From the NCBI GenBank assembly GCA_015698045.1, contig BLAL01000206.1, positions 992,001 to 1,056,000 of the forward strand: DNA of 64,000 nucleotides, written 5' to 3'. This document shows, piece after piece, positions 23,576-36,528 of the stretch. Position 1 is the first letter of the stretch. Each line of letters opens with the position of its first letter. The translations under genes were made by a program, and so were the position numbers. The notes beneath the pieces are model-generated. The model saw only the letters and a program-made list of their open reading frames with translations, was not told where the DNA came from and searched no databases. This DNA is from Rhizophagus clarus. Its lineage: Eukaryota; Glomeromycota; Glomeromycetes; Glomerales; Glomeraceae.

Positions 23576-24054
23576 TAATAACTAGACAAGATATACCCAT
23601 CTACCTCGACCATTTACACTGCCTTGAGTTCCTCAAGTCCGATGCAGTAAACCTATTCCTGGCGCTACAAAACATCAAGCACATCGGTGGAATCGAACTG
23701 GAACTTCTAAAAGACAGTCGCCTTGCAAGAGATTTCAAAGGTGGTTTTTTTATTTTTTCTGTTCTAACTGACCTTGTTGTAGAAGGCAGAATGTGTTTTT
23801 GCCCGAAGTGGGAGGAAGTCCGGACGTTGGTAGTTCTTATTGTTGATAGTCCTATAACCGCGGATGCGTTTCGAGCGACTTTTGTTGCAGAAGGCAAAAT
23901 ACGTTTTTGCCTGAAGCGTGGCTAGGTATTGTATCCATTGTGGATAATGTTGTAATCATAATTTGACATAATTATACTTACATTTTTCTTTCAAGTAAAT
24001 GATCCTGCGGATATTGAGTTGTGGGAGGAGTATTCCACAATACTAGAAAACTAG
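23576..24054 (+). pseudogene. Two-exon gene fragment, unknown protein
   Basis: An acceptor CCTTACAG opens an exon 23576-23740 containing HCLEFLKSDAVNLFLALQN and IELELLKDSRLARDFK. A donor GTGGTT and an acceptor TTTCTTTCAAG (23994-23995) join it in frame to 23996-24054, reading VNDPADIELWEEYSTILEN and a stop. The join is clean and composition is coding-like, but no start exon is found upstream. The 255-bp intron contains a 45-bp word (GCAGAAGGCAAAATACGTTT and relatives) duplicated at about 23780 and 23888, part of a dispersed repeat. Family unknown; probably the 3' end of a lost gene. Confidence 0.35.
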
Positions 24055-25799
24055 CTATTGAAAGTCAGGTGAACAAAGTATATAATGCTTTTTTTGGTCT
24101 CATTACCCTGATGTAACTCTTCTCTAACTGATTAGTATGAGATGTTAACAGTTAAGATAACATTTATGCTCGGGCTCTTTAATGGAAAAAAAAATACTCA
24201 TCAAAAGATTTAATCACCATTGTTAATTCACACAATAATGCTTTGAAACGAAAAAATATCGAGCCACATACTTTTAGGTTTTTCCATATCGTTTTTAATG
24301 TATATATCCTACAACAAAAATGTTGCAGATAAGAACCGTTACTTTTGATAAGAACTCATTACGCAAAAATACAAGTAGGCCAACAAATACAGAGTCATCT
24401 TATACTCCATCTTTGATTCTTCGGTATCAGAAGATCTCATCAAAGTGAAGGCTAGGAAGATGTCACACTATGTATGTCCCATGAATAGAATGGAAACTGA
24501 AAGAAGATTCTATAAGAGTAAATAGTATAATTATCATTACAGATTATATTATACATCAGCGTAACTTTTTATTATGTCTTAACAGCGGATCGTTAATATA
24601 TACTTTTATCTTTTCACTGACATGGATAAACGAATGTATTATGTTCCGAAGGTGATAATTTATCAGATAATACTATGCACATGGATGATACTACAGATTG
24701 TAACTATACAAATATATTCTGTGCTAAGGCCAATTTTTGTGTTTTGCTTCATCGCCTATGTTCTATGATTTATGATCTGCAACAGATTTTTTTCTCTTAA
24801 ACTAGAAATACTTGGTCATCGTGTCTAATGAAAAAATTTCACATTGAAAATTTATCTGGATCGGTTAAAAAGAACATGCATAAAGGACAACATCAAGAGT
24901 GCCAAGAACATCACATTTGCTACCACCTATCTGAACAAATATATAAATAAATAAAGGCAAAGTTTGAAAATATCAGGCTACATATTTTTTTTAAAAAAAA
25001 AAGAAAATAAATAAATAAATAAGTTTTTTTTTTTTTTTACTTATTACATATGGCTACCAAAATCAGTATCAAATAATTGAAAATTCACAATTTTATATTC
25101 ATTAGATTTGTCTTTTTGAAAGGGATTGAATGATAATAAACTCAGGATTATACAATTAATATTTAATGTACAATTATACTTTAAATATTAAGATGTTTCC
25201 TAGTATAATATTTTTAATCCAATGATTGGATTTTTATGATCTTTGGCTTATTGTATTCATCTTATTGAGATGATTCAAATGATAGTAAATATATAACAAT
25301 TGGATTAATAATAAGTAAATTATAATATTTTTTAAATTTTTAATCATTTATTATGCTATTTATATAAATCATAGATTTTTTTTTGCAAGGAGCATTCTCA
25401 TATTTTCAAAAAATTCTGAAAAATATGAAGTATAAGAGTTGTTTATTATGATTGTAAGTATAAAATAATACATTAATTTATATTACATTAATATATAATG
25501 ATCAGCGTTTGTATATTTTTAGTAATTATCTGAAAATTTAAATTTTTTTTTTTTAGTAAAAATAATAAAAAAGAAATTTTAAGAATAATATTAATTAATA
25601 GATAAATTTATATTTAGTCTTTCTGCATAATACTTAAATTTATAAATCTAACTTCTAAGATGTAAAATATCTAAATCTTATACATAATTTTTACTAATAA
25701 TGATTTTTATTTTATGTAAATTTTATTGGTTAATTTTTTGTATTATAATACAATCTTTTATATAACTTTGAATTATTTTGTTTTATTCTTTATTCTTTT
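24055..25799. other. Intergenic, possibly gene remnants then A/T desert
   Basis: 24055-24930 has balanced composition. A short plus-strand stretch near 24410-24510 reads SSVSEDLIKVKARKMS before stops, perhaps another relic. From about 24950 the sequence is A/T desert. Confidence 0.35.
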
Positions 25800-26138
25800 T
25801 TACTTAAAAATATAAAAACTAATAAAAAATATTAGAATCAAAAATAAGATTAAATAAGAATTATATTTCAAAAATAAAAAATATAAAAATCAATAAAATT
25901 AAAAATAAAAATTAAAGGTAATTATATCTTAAAAATAAAAAATATAAAGATTAATAAAAAAATGTAAAATTAAAAATAAAATTAAAAAATAATTACATTA
26001 TAAAGATAAAAAATATAAAAATCAATAAAAAATACAAAAATTAAAAATAAAATTAAAAATTAATCATATTTCAAAAATACAAAATACAAAAATTAAAAAA
26101 TTAATAAAAAATATGAAAATTAAGGATAAAATCAAAGG
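25800..26138. repeat. Tandem repeat of about 60 bp, resuming at 27088
   Basis: Units of the form AAAAATAAAAAATATAAAAA, then TCAATAAAAAAT and AAAATTAAAAATAAAATTAAA repeat five to six times. The array is broken by the element at 26141-27085 and resumes with the same unit at 27088-27170. Confidence 0.6.
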
Positions 26139-26140
26139 TA

Positions 26141-27085
26141 TAGGCCAATGCAAAAAGATTAGTACCTTAATTATAGCATCAATAAAATAATTTTATTATG
26201 TAAAAAAATTTTTTTTTATTTAAATATTATTATTAAGTATTAGGAAAAATATGATATAAATATTAAACTAAAACATATGATTATTATTAAAATTACTATA
26301 AGCGACAAATTTTTTATCAATTAATCTATTAGATTAAAATATCTTCTTAGTATTTTTAAATGCTTTTTTATAAAGCTTAATAATAATTTTTGAAGTAATA
26401 TTTTTTTAATGAATCTAGAAGCATATTTTTAACAGATAAAAAATTTGAATGTGAATCTGAGCACAATTTTACTCTTTATAATTGACTAAATACCTTCAAT
26501 AAATTTAAGCTTATAATGATAATAGAAGGTAAAATTAACTTTTTATACTAAAAACTTTTATTTAGAAAAGTTGCATCTTTTTTTAGCAAGAAAATATCAT
26601 AGAATATGTAGAAAAAAATTGCTTAGTTGTTTATTATACTCAAAATTTTCATATATGAAAATTACAGAATATTTTCATCAAATTGTGAGGTTTAATAAGA
26701 GTTCATGTAGTGTAAAAGTAATATCATTACATTTATTCTAATTTAACATCACACTTTTAACTGTACCCTTAATTATATCCTAATACTTTAGCAATCAGCT
26801 TATAAAATATAATCTTCTAGTAGTTCATTCTTATAGAGTTAAACTCCAAGAAATAGTTATAACTATTTATTTTTATCAATTTTTTATTATTAGTCAATGG
26901 TATGTAATTTTATTTTAAAAAAAAATTATATATGATTAAATAAAAAATTCTAATAAAAAATATTTATTCAAAGATAGATTAACGTATACTTTTTTTCAGC
27001 TGATTATACTTTAATCATGTGGTATATTTCTTAATGTAAATTCTTTTTTTTTTAAATGAATTACCAATCTTTTCACACCAGCCTA
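26141..27085. mobile_element. 945-bp TA-flanked element inside a tandem repeat
   Basis: The left end TAGGCCAATGCAAAAAGATT pairs with the right end, whose reverse complement reads TAGGCTGGTGTGAAAAGATT. TA flanks both sides (26139-26140, 27086-27087). Deleting the element and one TA restores the flanking tandem-repeat unit, so the ends are well defined. The interior is about 75-80 percent A/T with no intact open frame; it could be a decayed DNA transposon or a large MITE. Confidence 0.65.
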
Positions 27086-27232
27086 TAGTTATATTTTAAA
27101 AATAAAAATATAAAGATCAATAAAAAACATGAAAATAAAAATAAGATTAATTTGTGATTTATATAAAAAGTAAAAAAAAAATCAGGAAAATTTATTATTT
27201 TTTTTTTATAAATAAATATATATAGTCATACC

Positions 27233-27424
27233 TTCATAAGTGCATCCATCCCCTTTGGGACCATAGCAAAAAAATAGCAGAATGTGCACTTAGAAAAGGA
27301 GTGCATTTATAGAGGGTAAAATATTAAGAATTCTTATAAGTTGGGACTAAAGCTTACTGTGCACTTAGAGAGAATTTACATATTGCGTGCACTTATAGAG
27401 GGTGCACTTATGGAGATGTGACTG
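27233..27424. mobile_element. 192-bp pogo/Fot1-type MITE
   Basis: The left end TAGTCATACCTTCATAAGTG pairs with the right end, whose reverse complement is CAGTCACATCTCCATAAGTG, within TA flanks (27231-27232, 27425-27426). The ends are built from the word AGTGCA(C/T) repeated in both orientations. CAGTC-type ends with TA duplication fit the pogo branch of Tc1/mariner (inference). A related fragment is at 22750-22830. Confidence 0.7.
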
Positions 27425-27899
27425 TATTTTTTAAATATAATTTCAAATATAAAACTAAATATATATAAATGCATTAGTTGGCTATATTTACTTAAAGTTT
27501 GATATCTTTTATAAAGAAATAATAAAATGTTTTATATGTAGTAAAGTTTTTATATTATACTTACAGATTCCTATATAATAATCACAAATTCCTATAAAAC
27601 TATATTATAATTCAGTTATATATTTATAGTCAATTAGATTATATTTATTATATTATATAAGATTTAGTTATATTACTTTAAATGAAATATATATTTATTC
27701 TTGATTAATATTTTTATAAGTAAATTTAAATTTATTTTCTTATATAATACTTAAGTTTAATTTTTAAAATGCAATATATATAAAATTTATATTTTAATAA
27801 TTAGTACTTTTAATTAACTTTAATTAACTAAAATTAATAAAACTTATATATATATTATATAAAATTTTATTTTATTAAATTATAATGCTATAGTTTTTT

Positions 27900-28275
27900 A
27901 TAAATTTATAATTTTATTAAAAAAAAAAAAGAAAAATAAAAAAATGTTAAAATTATTTCTTATAAAAAAAAGAATATATTCTTTTTTTTCATTTACTTAA
28001 ATTTAAATTTAATTTATATATTTATTTCTATAATTATATAAAAAAAAAAAATAAAAAAAAAATATTAAAAATTTTTTTTAAAAATAAATTTCTTTTTTTT
28101 AATTCATTTAAATCCAAATTTAATTTATAACTTATATTTATTTTGGTAGTTCTACAAATAAATAAATAAAAAAAAAATATTTTTAATATTAAAAAAAATA
28201 AATTTATTTACCTTTTCATTTATTTTTAAATCTAAATCTAATTTATAATTTTATATTTTATTTTAATAATTTTAT
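27900..28275. repeat. Tandem repeat of about 115 bp, target of a retroposon
   Basis: Units containing TTCTTTTTTTT, then ATTTACTTAAATTTAAATTT and TTTATAATTTTATAAAAAG repeat about three times. The next copy resumes at 30187-30310, after the poly(A)-tailed insertion. Confidence 0.55.
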
Positions 28276-28289
28276 AAAAAGAAAAAATT

Positions 28290-30174
28290 CAAAGAACTCT
28301 TTCTGCTAACGTGCTGAACCAAATTTCTGCAAAAAATTTTTTAAAAAAATTTATTATTTTCAACGTATTTTCTGAATACAAAACATATATAGTTATGATT
28401 TCTTCACAAAAAACATGTACATACAAGACATATGACGAGTTCACACAACATTTTATAACTTTATTTTATAGGTCTTTTGCTTCCTCTCGAGACATAAACC
28501 CGCACATAATACTTAACAAAACTGGTATAGCTGAGTGGAAAAAAGTTACTCAACGAGGATGCTATGCCAAGAACGCTGCACTTAAATCTATAATACAACA
28601 GGCCACAGAAAAGAAGCTCAATGAAGAGCTTGCGACGCTTCTCTCTCTTCACTTTACTTCGACTCTCGCAACCATTAGGTCCTGGTATCCCAAAAAGCCA
28701 GAGTCTCTAATTTTAGGGTATGTAAATAATGTGTCAGACATCCCAGATTTGGCCCTTACACAGGAGATATTTCATCACCTGACCCACACTAACCAACAAC
28801 ATCACAACCTCACATAAAGGCTGTCAATAGCCTAATCAAGACTACGCCTAAAGGCAAAGGCAAAAAGAAGAAAAAGAAGCAAATAATAATATCCTATGAT
28901 GATATTAATAAAGACTTTCAGTTTCCTGATGACTCTGAGGTAAAGTTCATACAAGCACCTCCTTCTCAGCCACTTCCGCTGCCTTTACACGACATGATCA
29001 AGAAAGTTGAAAAGTCTTCTGCACCGCTACTGGATAGTCATACTGGTAAAAACATCTTAAGGTGCAAGACGCTGAGGCTGCGCAAGTCATCACTGGATAT
29101 CAGGCTTCTAAGGGTTACTAGTTCGTTCGAGATATCCTAATATATGACATTCCTGCAAAGTGGGATAACTATGAATTATTATCTCACCTATCCACTTGGG
29201 GTAATGTAATATCAATATCAACCAAGTGCCAGCACAAATATAAGACGGTATGATGCAAGCTAGATATTTTGAAATTCTTTTGGAATTACGAAGCACAGTG
29301 GATGGCTTCTCTTGCAAGTATACCTACTTGATGGTTTCTGGCGACCTAGAATCTTGCTGAACGAAAAGAAAGAGAAAGATTCCAAGCTGTTATTTATGAT
29401 CTGCCTGAATTTATAAATATGGCTTCGCTCACGGTGCCCCAACATTTAGCTTTCTTCAGTGAATTGAACATTAAAATGTTCAAAGAAATAAAATTCCCAG
29501 ATGAATTGCGTAAGATTGTCAGTTACTTTGAAACCTGGAAACACTTATAGAAGTGTATTAGTAATCTGACCCTTTGGTATGGTAAGAACGTTTTATGGTG
29601 CAAACATACCGTGATCCTGATGAAATTTAAGAAGATTAGTCCCACCTCCTCCCATTCAGCTAAGCGAAAGAATCAAGGAGATCATGTTGACACCAAATCT
29701 TCTAACAAATCGTCCAAGTCTATTCCAGCTACTGGGTCGAACAAGACTCACATAAGAAATCTTAGGATGAAGGATTCAAAGACACACTAACGAAAAGATA
29801 ACACTGATTCGCAGGCGTCTAAGAAATCATCAAAGTGGCATGGCTCCAAATCTAAGATCTTCAAATGTAATTTTTATGCGGAAGTCAAGACAATTAAGAA
29901 GATCCTAGGTGAATTAACGAGTAATCTTAAATTGAAGTGAATAAATAATCAAATATTTACTTAGCAGCTTAGATTACCTCTTTTCGTAGAATTTTTCTTT
30001 TTTTCTACCTTTCTATCCTGTATACTTTTAATAATTTGTTAATGTTCTTTGGTGGATGATTAGATCAGTTTTAAAACTGGGAATACTCATAGTAAGTTAG
30101 AAGTGATTATATTTGAAATCCTATCCTACTTAATAAATGATGGTACGGCTTCAACACTAAAAAAAAAAAAAAAA
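28290..30174 (+). mobile_element. Poly(A)-tailed non-LTR retroposon with broken ORF1-like gene
   Basis: The insertion ends in a run of about 22 A (30158-30179) and is flanked by the direct repeat AAAAAGAAAAAATT (28276-28289 and 30175-30188), as expected of target-primed reverse transcription. Plus-strand coding runs in several frames. The first frame, from ATG 28395 to 28817, has KTYDEFTQHFITLFYRSFAS. Then come a basic stretch (KGKGKKKKKKQ), a piece with AQWMASLASIPT, and a piece from about 29355 with ERKEREKFQAVIYDLPE. The tail is rich in Ser/Lys. From memory this resembles LINE ORF1-like proteins of Rhizophagus. No reverse transcriptase is present, so it is an internally deleted or ORF1-only copy. 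Several frameshifts make it inactive. Confidence 0.6.
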
Positions 30175-30188
30175 AAAAAGAAAAAATT

Positions 30189-32502
30189 TTTCTTTTTTTA
30201 GTTTACTTAAATTTAAGTTTTATTTGTAATTTTATATTTCACGATTTTAATAATTTTACAAAATAAAAAAAAAGAAAAAAAAAATGTTAAAAAATTTAAA
30301 ATTTTTAATTTTACCAAAAATTAGAATTAAATTGGGGATTTATAGTTTTATATAATTTTAAAACATTTTTAAGAAATAAAACTTTAAAAATAAAATAGAA
30401 AACATTTTAAATTTTAATCCATTAAATAAAAGTTTTTTTACTATATATATTTTAATAATATATATTTTATATATTTTGAATTTATAGAATTTATAGATTA
30501 AAATTAGTAGAAATAGAAAATAAAACAATACTTTCAATTTATTTTTATTTTATAGATTTAATTTTTCATTTCATAAATTACAATTATAATGAAAAACTAA
30601 AGTTTTTTCTTTTAGTTAAAATTTAAGAATTCAAATAAAATAAAATGGTAAAATTTCTGAACTTGAAAATCAAGATTAAGCACATATTTTTTATATGTTT
30701 CAGTAGTGATATAATTAGTAAGACTTATATATTTTAACAAGAATGCAGGTTTCACAAAAATTTTTTCAAAAAAAAGGAATCTAAAAAAAACTTAAAAATT
30801 ATTATTTGTAATAGAAAATTTAAGAATAAGAGGATTAGATTACCTTTAGTGAAACACAATCATTGGAACTCTTGGAGTTCATTGAGAATTAAAATTCATA
30901 GTGACCTATCAATTTTCTTGTTAAATATTAACATATGTTATATTTTGCAGTCAATATAAAGTGCGTGTAATGATCAGCAATCACGTGTTATTTTTATGGA
31001 GATCGAGGAATAAATTGAAATAATAAAAATCATTTATGAAAAAATATTTAACGATAAAATTTTTAAACATTACATCACGTTGTGTTATTTTCTTTTTAGA
31101 AATTCGTATTTTTATATTAATAATATATTTATAAAGTAAATATCACTATATCACCTATCGGCAAGATGAATTAGCAGTAAATTAATGATTTTAATGTTCC
31201 CTATAACAAAAAATAAACTTATTCTTGTTCAACATCTAATAAGTCATTTAATTTGTCATCATCTATTATAGGAAATTCAAAATATATGCTATAATTACCA
31301 AAAATGTCACTCCCTCCTTGCGCGTCCGAGATAGGTTAGTTCGTTCATATACTGGTGATGAATAATAGTGACGAATAAAGTTCACTTAAGTTCCCAGAAC
31401 AAACTTGGGATTACGCTTAATATAGAAATGATCGCTCACACGTTTTTCCTATCTTTTAATAATCCATAAATTAGGATTTAACAGTGTATGAAATCTATTT
31501 GCGGTGCGCAACAAGAATTTTAACCTGAATTTCATAAACTGATTAGGAATGATCCTTATTAAGCATTAATTAAGGTTTAATAATTTAAATATGTATTATT
31601 ATAATATAAACATAATGGCTGCATTTTTGGATTATCGTTTCTGTATCAGGTATATTCAAATTTTTAATCACATAGACTATGACAAATCAAAATTATTTTA
31701 TCGGAACAAATTGTTTTTATAAACTTAAATTGTCTTATTTGCTATATGTAATTATCGGAATAAGTAGGAATAAATGGTGAAAACAACGGGAATAGAAATT
31801 TTTTGTCATTACATTTACGATGTAATCCGACATTAATTTATTACGTATTAGTTACATAAATGATCAAAGTAACCTAACCAGAGACGCTGAAGTAAAATGG
31901 AAATTTTTTTTATGAGACTTGATTCAAGTACTCGGAAAAATTCAGATATCAGATCACAAATTTCATGGAAAAATTCCGATTTTTATTAGAAACATTTGAT
32001 AATTCTAGCCTTTAATTTTAATGAGCCACGCTTTTGATTTGCAATATATCTTGGAATTTTCCGGGTCCTTGCCGTAATGAAATATTGCAGATCATCTTGG
32101 CCGAAATAATTGTCACTAGCATGACCTAGATCAGCCCGCATTAAGACATGGGCAGGCTAGAACTATCAAATGTTTCTTACGGAATTTTCCCGGGTCTTCG
32201 CCCATAATCCCTGTTATTTAAATTTGGGGATAATTATATTTACATATACTAAATGGGGAAATGAAGGGAAATAACGTTTTCTGTACTTCTGTAATCATTA
32301 CTACGCTATAAATCCCGAAGTGTAAGTAAATGAATTCCGAAAATCGCCATTATTCGTTGTATTGAAGAATGCATCAATTACGGAATAGAAAATTCAATTT
32401 TTTCATTTGTAAATGATCTGCCATATGAAGAAATGATTAACTTGTTATCTTGAATTCCCACGATCGGCAAGATGGAACTTTTTTAATATAAATATTCTAT
32501 AA
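30189..32502. other. Intergenic region
   Basis: Tandem-repeat remnants to about 30310, then A/T-rich DNA to about 30840. From 30840 to 32500 composition is more even, as upstream of a gene. I see no open frame, RNA gene or clear repeat in it. Confidence 0.4.
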
Positions 32503-32526
32503 TTTTTTTTTTTTTTTTAAAAAAAA
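32503..32526 (+). promoter_or_regulatory. Putative core promoter of the alternative oxidase gene
   Basis: T16 is joined directly to A8, ending 60 nt before the ATG; the spacing is nearly identical to that at the arrestin gene. A functional role is inference. Confidence 0.4.
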
Positions 32527-32585
32527 TATAAAATTAGTATTCTTCAAAGATAAAAACCTCTTTAAACAAAGAAAATAAAAAAAAA

Positions 32586-33824
32586 ATGATTCGTTCTATT
32601 TTTCGTAACATAGCTCTTCGTAACACATCTACTTTTACTAAAATAGCCGTTCATAATTCCGGCAATTATCAAAAATCAATTTTACCACAAAATTCAACGT
32701 TTTTACTTACTAGAGCATTTACTATCCACGTATCACGAATGCAGTCAGCTGGTGCAACCATAAGCAGGAAAGAATCTGATGTAATACATCAGATTCCTGA
32801 AGATTTATTTTATTTGCATCATCCCAAACCTGTTCGTCATGAAGTTATCGAATCAAAAGCACCTTTAGATTCTAAGGCTTTAGAAAATATTGATATCAAA
32901 CCAGATTTACATCGTGAACCAGTTACTTGGAGTGATAAGTTTGCGTTTTATATTGTTAAACTTTTAAGAGTTCCTACTGATTTGTTCTTTAAGAAGAAAT
33001 ATATTCATCGTGCTGTTATGTTAGAAACTGTAAGTAGAATGGAGCGGATGAATTTATTGCAGAGAATTTTATTAGTGATCTAATTGAAATTTTTTTAGGT
33101 TGCTGCAGTTCCTGGTATGGTTGGAGCTACAGTTCGTCATCTCCGTTCTTTAAGAAAATTGCAACATGATGGTGGTTGGATTGATCATTTACTCCATGAA
33201 GCTGAAAATGAACGGTGAAGAAATATTTAAATATTTTTTTTTTTTTTAAAAAAAAAACTCATTTTTTTTTATCTTAGCATGCACTTGATGACATGGATGC
33301 GTATTTCAGAACCTAAATTATGGGAACGCGGTCTAATTACTCTCGTACAAGGTGCATTTTATAATGCTTTCTTCTTGTTATATTTAATTACTCCAAGAAC
33401 TGCTCATCGTGTGGTTGGATATCTTGAAGAAGAAGCAATTGTCTCATACAATTCTTTCTTAAATGGTAAATTAGATATTTCATTTTTTTTTTTCGTATAT
33501 TATATTAAATGATTATTTAAATGACATTTTTTATGGTTAGAAATTGATAGTGGAACTATTGAAAATTCTAAAAATGTACCCGATATCGCCATAGATTATT
33601 GGCATTTAGATAAAAATACAGCTACATTAAGAGACGTGGTATTAGCAGTTAGAGCAGATGAAGCTACACATCGCGATACAAATCATCATTTTGCTGATAG
33701 AATTTTAGTTGGTCATGAAGATTTAAGAGAGGATATTAAACGTGTATTTGAGGATCATGATAAAACCAAGAAAATGGCTGGTTTGACTAATGATGCTCCT
33801 GAAAAATGGAAATGGAGTAAATAA
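32586..33824 (+). CDS. aox: Mitochondrial alternative oxidase
   Basis: Cyanide-insensitive ubiquinol oxidase of the inner mitochondrial membrane, a diiron protein that passes electrons to oxygen without pumping protons. Four exons (32586-33029, 33099-33214, 33278-33465, 33541-33824) give 343 aa, the usual length for fungal enzymes. The Arg/Ser-rich N-terminus ([14 protein letters not shown]) is a mitochondrial presequence. All diiron-binding motifs are present: LET (Glu 147), NERMHL (Glu 186, His 189), LEEEA (236-240) and [12 protein letters not shown] (Glu 290, His 293). The hydrophobic segments VPGMVGA and YNAFFLLYL match the monotopic membrane helices. Introns fall beside conserved motifs and keep frame. 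No disruption. It converges with the gene at 34025-35273, 200 bp apart. Confidence 0.97.
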
Positions 33825-34024
33825 AAATTAAATCACGGCGTCACAGCATATATTATAAAAACATTTGACATCATTTACAAGGAAAGAAATTCTATCTTCT
33901 TTTAGTTACATGGATGAAAAAATCATGTATATTATAAATTTATTACATAAATATTTAACTATCAAAAATTATTATTTTTTTTTTTAAAAGAGTTTTTAAA
34001 AAAATTTCAAATAAAAAACAAATT

Positions 34025-35273
34025 TTAATTGGATTTTTTGTTGTTATTAGGTGAATCAAGAACGGGTTGACAAGCTCTTTTAGCACCTTCTTCTAAATCT
34101 ACCAAAGGTTCATAACCTAATCTATTTCTAGCTTTATTAATATTAAAATATCTATTGGTAGTGGCAAATCTAACACGAAATCTGGTAAAACCAGGTTCTT
34201 TGCCAGTAATATAACTTGCAAATTCGGCAAGTGAAGCGATAACGAACCCAAATGAACTAGGAAATTTTAAAATATATGGTGGATAATGATCAAATTGTGC
34301 CCATATAAACCTACATAAGTCCCAAAATGGAACTGGTGTACCATTCGTTATAAAGAAGGCCTGAATTATTTCCAAAAACGCGAAAAAAAGTAAATTCATT
34401 AATATATGTATATATATAAATGTAAAATATTTATATATTTACTTCGCCTGCTGTTTGATTTTCTACAGATAATTTATCGACAGCTAAAATATGTGCGTAA
34501 GCACAATTTTCCACGTACGTCCAATCTACGAGATTCTCATTATTTCCTATTTGAAATTTCGTTTGTCCTTGTTCCATCACCTTAATAAAACCTGGAATTG
34601 CTTGTCTATCATTTGGTCTATAAAGAAATCATTTTTAATAACAAAGATTTTGATATTTTTTATGAAATATAAATATAGAATATTAATTATTTACCCAAAA
34701 ATACCACATGGTCGAAGTGCACAAGTTAATAAACCATTCCTCCCATTCGCTTCTAATATAAGTTTTTCCCCTGTTGCCTAAATAAATATCGTTAAAATTA
34801 CCATTAAAAGAAATGTGAAAACTCAAATTATATGTTACCTTAGTTTCATTATAAACGTTCATATGTTTTTCAGGATAAGGAGCAGTTTCATCAGTATTAA
34901 TTAATTCGGAATAACCATCATAAACTACACTAGAACTACTTGTATAAACTAACTTCTTAACACCACATTTAACGCAAGCCTCGATAACATTTTTAGTCCC
35001 TTCAACATTAACTTTCCAAAATAATTCTTCAAATTTACCATCATGAGGTGGTGAAGCTGTGTGAATTACGGCTGTAATATTTTCTTTTTCTATACATTCA
35101 CTAATATCATCATAATTCGTTAAGTCTCCTTGATAATGTTTTATTTCTTTATCAAAGTACCTTTGAACAATATCAAATACTGTTATTGAAGTTTCTCCCC
35201 TTTTAATTAACAATTCTACTACCCATCTACCAACAAATCCATCCCCTCCGATTATTAAATAATTCTCTACCAT
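34025..35273 (-). CDS. erg26: Sterol-4-alpha-carboxylate 3-dehydrogenase (Erg26/NSDHL family)
   Basis: NAD(P)-dependent 3-beta-hydroxysteroid dehydrogenase/decarboxylase that removes the C-4 carboxyl during ergosterol-type sterol synthesis at the endoplasmic reticulum. Four exons in order of translation (35273-34839, 34777-34695, 34617-34443, 34360-34025) give 342 aa; yeast Erg26 is of similar length. The Rossmann motif GGDGFVG is at residues 9-15, then HTASPP and the catalytic YxxxK, YNETK at 141-145. LRPCGIFGPNDRQAIPGF and AFFITNGTPVPFW are strong family signatures. No C-terminal membrane helix is obvious; the tail is hydrophilic (SPNNNKKSN). I am confident of the family; other 3-beta-HSD-like sterol enzymes are the alternative. 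Confidence 0.9.
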
Positions 35274-36528
35274 ATTTGTTGTGTAAAGAAGAAAATTTCA
35301 TTTCCACAAGAATGAACAATAATGCTATATATATATATAAAAAAATAAAAATCTTGTGATACAGAAATAAAGTTAAACATATGATTATCATGAATCGGAA
35401 AAAAGACACGTTGTACAAAAATGACCACCGTAAAAAAAAACTTGTATTGTTGAAGGTACTTCAGTAATCTAAAATTATCAAGAAATTGACGTTCTTCTTA
35501 ACACTTCCACCTTGAAGTTGTGAATTCCCTACGCGTATGTGAGAGCCGAGTGAGACACAGAAATTTTTAGGCGCAAAAATTTTCCGTACACTTTATTATT
35601 CTATTGCTTGATTAACGACATATGATATGAGGAAAATTTTTAGGTGGCTTCTATGCTCAAAAACATCGGAAGTCGGGTCTCCTGATGGTAGACTTCCTTA
35701 ACCAAGAACACGCACTCAATTACATCTTGATAGGGGACTTTTTAATGAGCATAAGAAATATAGTATTGGTGTACAAATAAGCAAAGAATCGATCTTGATA
35801 GAGTTACAGCATGTTTTTTGATAGACATACATTTTATTTTAATTATATATTAAGAAATATTCCCCTGACTTGCCAAGATCAACACAGGAAGTAGTTAAAT
35901 AAGGAGAAGAGTATATAGACCAGGCTCCCCTGACCACAAAGTGCCTGGCGATCTCTATATTATTTTGTGAAAAAAATTGTAATCATAAAATTTCTGCAAC
36001 AACTAACATTGAATCTCTCGTTGGTGCAAAAGTCTCATTTCGGATCAGAAAAAAGATAATCAGGATGTACATTTAACCGTTAATTTAATGTCCAATAAAG
36101 AAACCTTTGCTCGCAAAGTGCTCTAAGTTCATCCCTTGTTGCCTCTTTAGCAAATTATACAGTATTTTTATATTGGTATCTGCGAACGATACATAAAAAA
36201 TACACGAAAATTTAGATTATAGATCAACGGCAAAATAATTAAAAATGAAATGGATACTAGTTTGCTCGCCAGTCTTTTATTTGGTTCAATATACATTTTG
36301 AAAGTAATAAAAAAAAATACGCGTGTTGTCCCAAATATCATACTGTGCATTTATTTCAACACATCATCATATACACTCATGATTAAAAATTCAAAGCCCA
36401 ACCGGGTAAAATTTATTTACTACTTTTCATTGATATTTTTTTTTTTTTTTGATACATCCTATCCTCCCTCTCTATTTTTCTAAACGTGAACGTTTTGTAA
36501 TTCGTCCCTTTAATTCTAAAACTTGTAT
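35274..36528. other. Intergenic region
   Basis: Moderately AT-rich, balanced sequence. Small open frames on both strands (for example 36250-36483 on plus) show no coding character. No repeat is recognised. Confidence 0.4.

Noticed and set aside
34491..34781. Plus-strand frame antisense to the Erg26-type gene
   Set aside because: Shadow of the minus-strand exons and introns.
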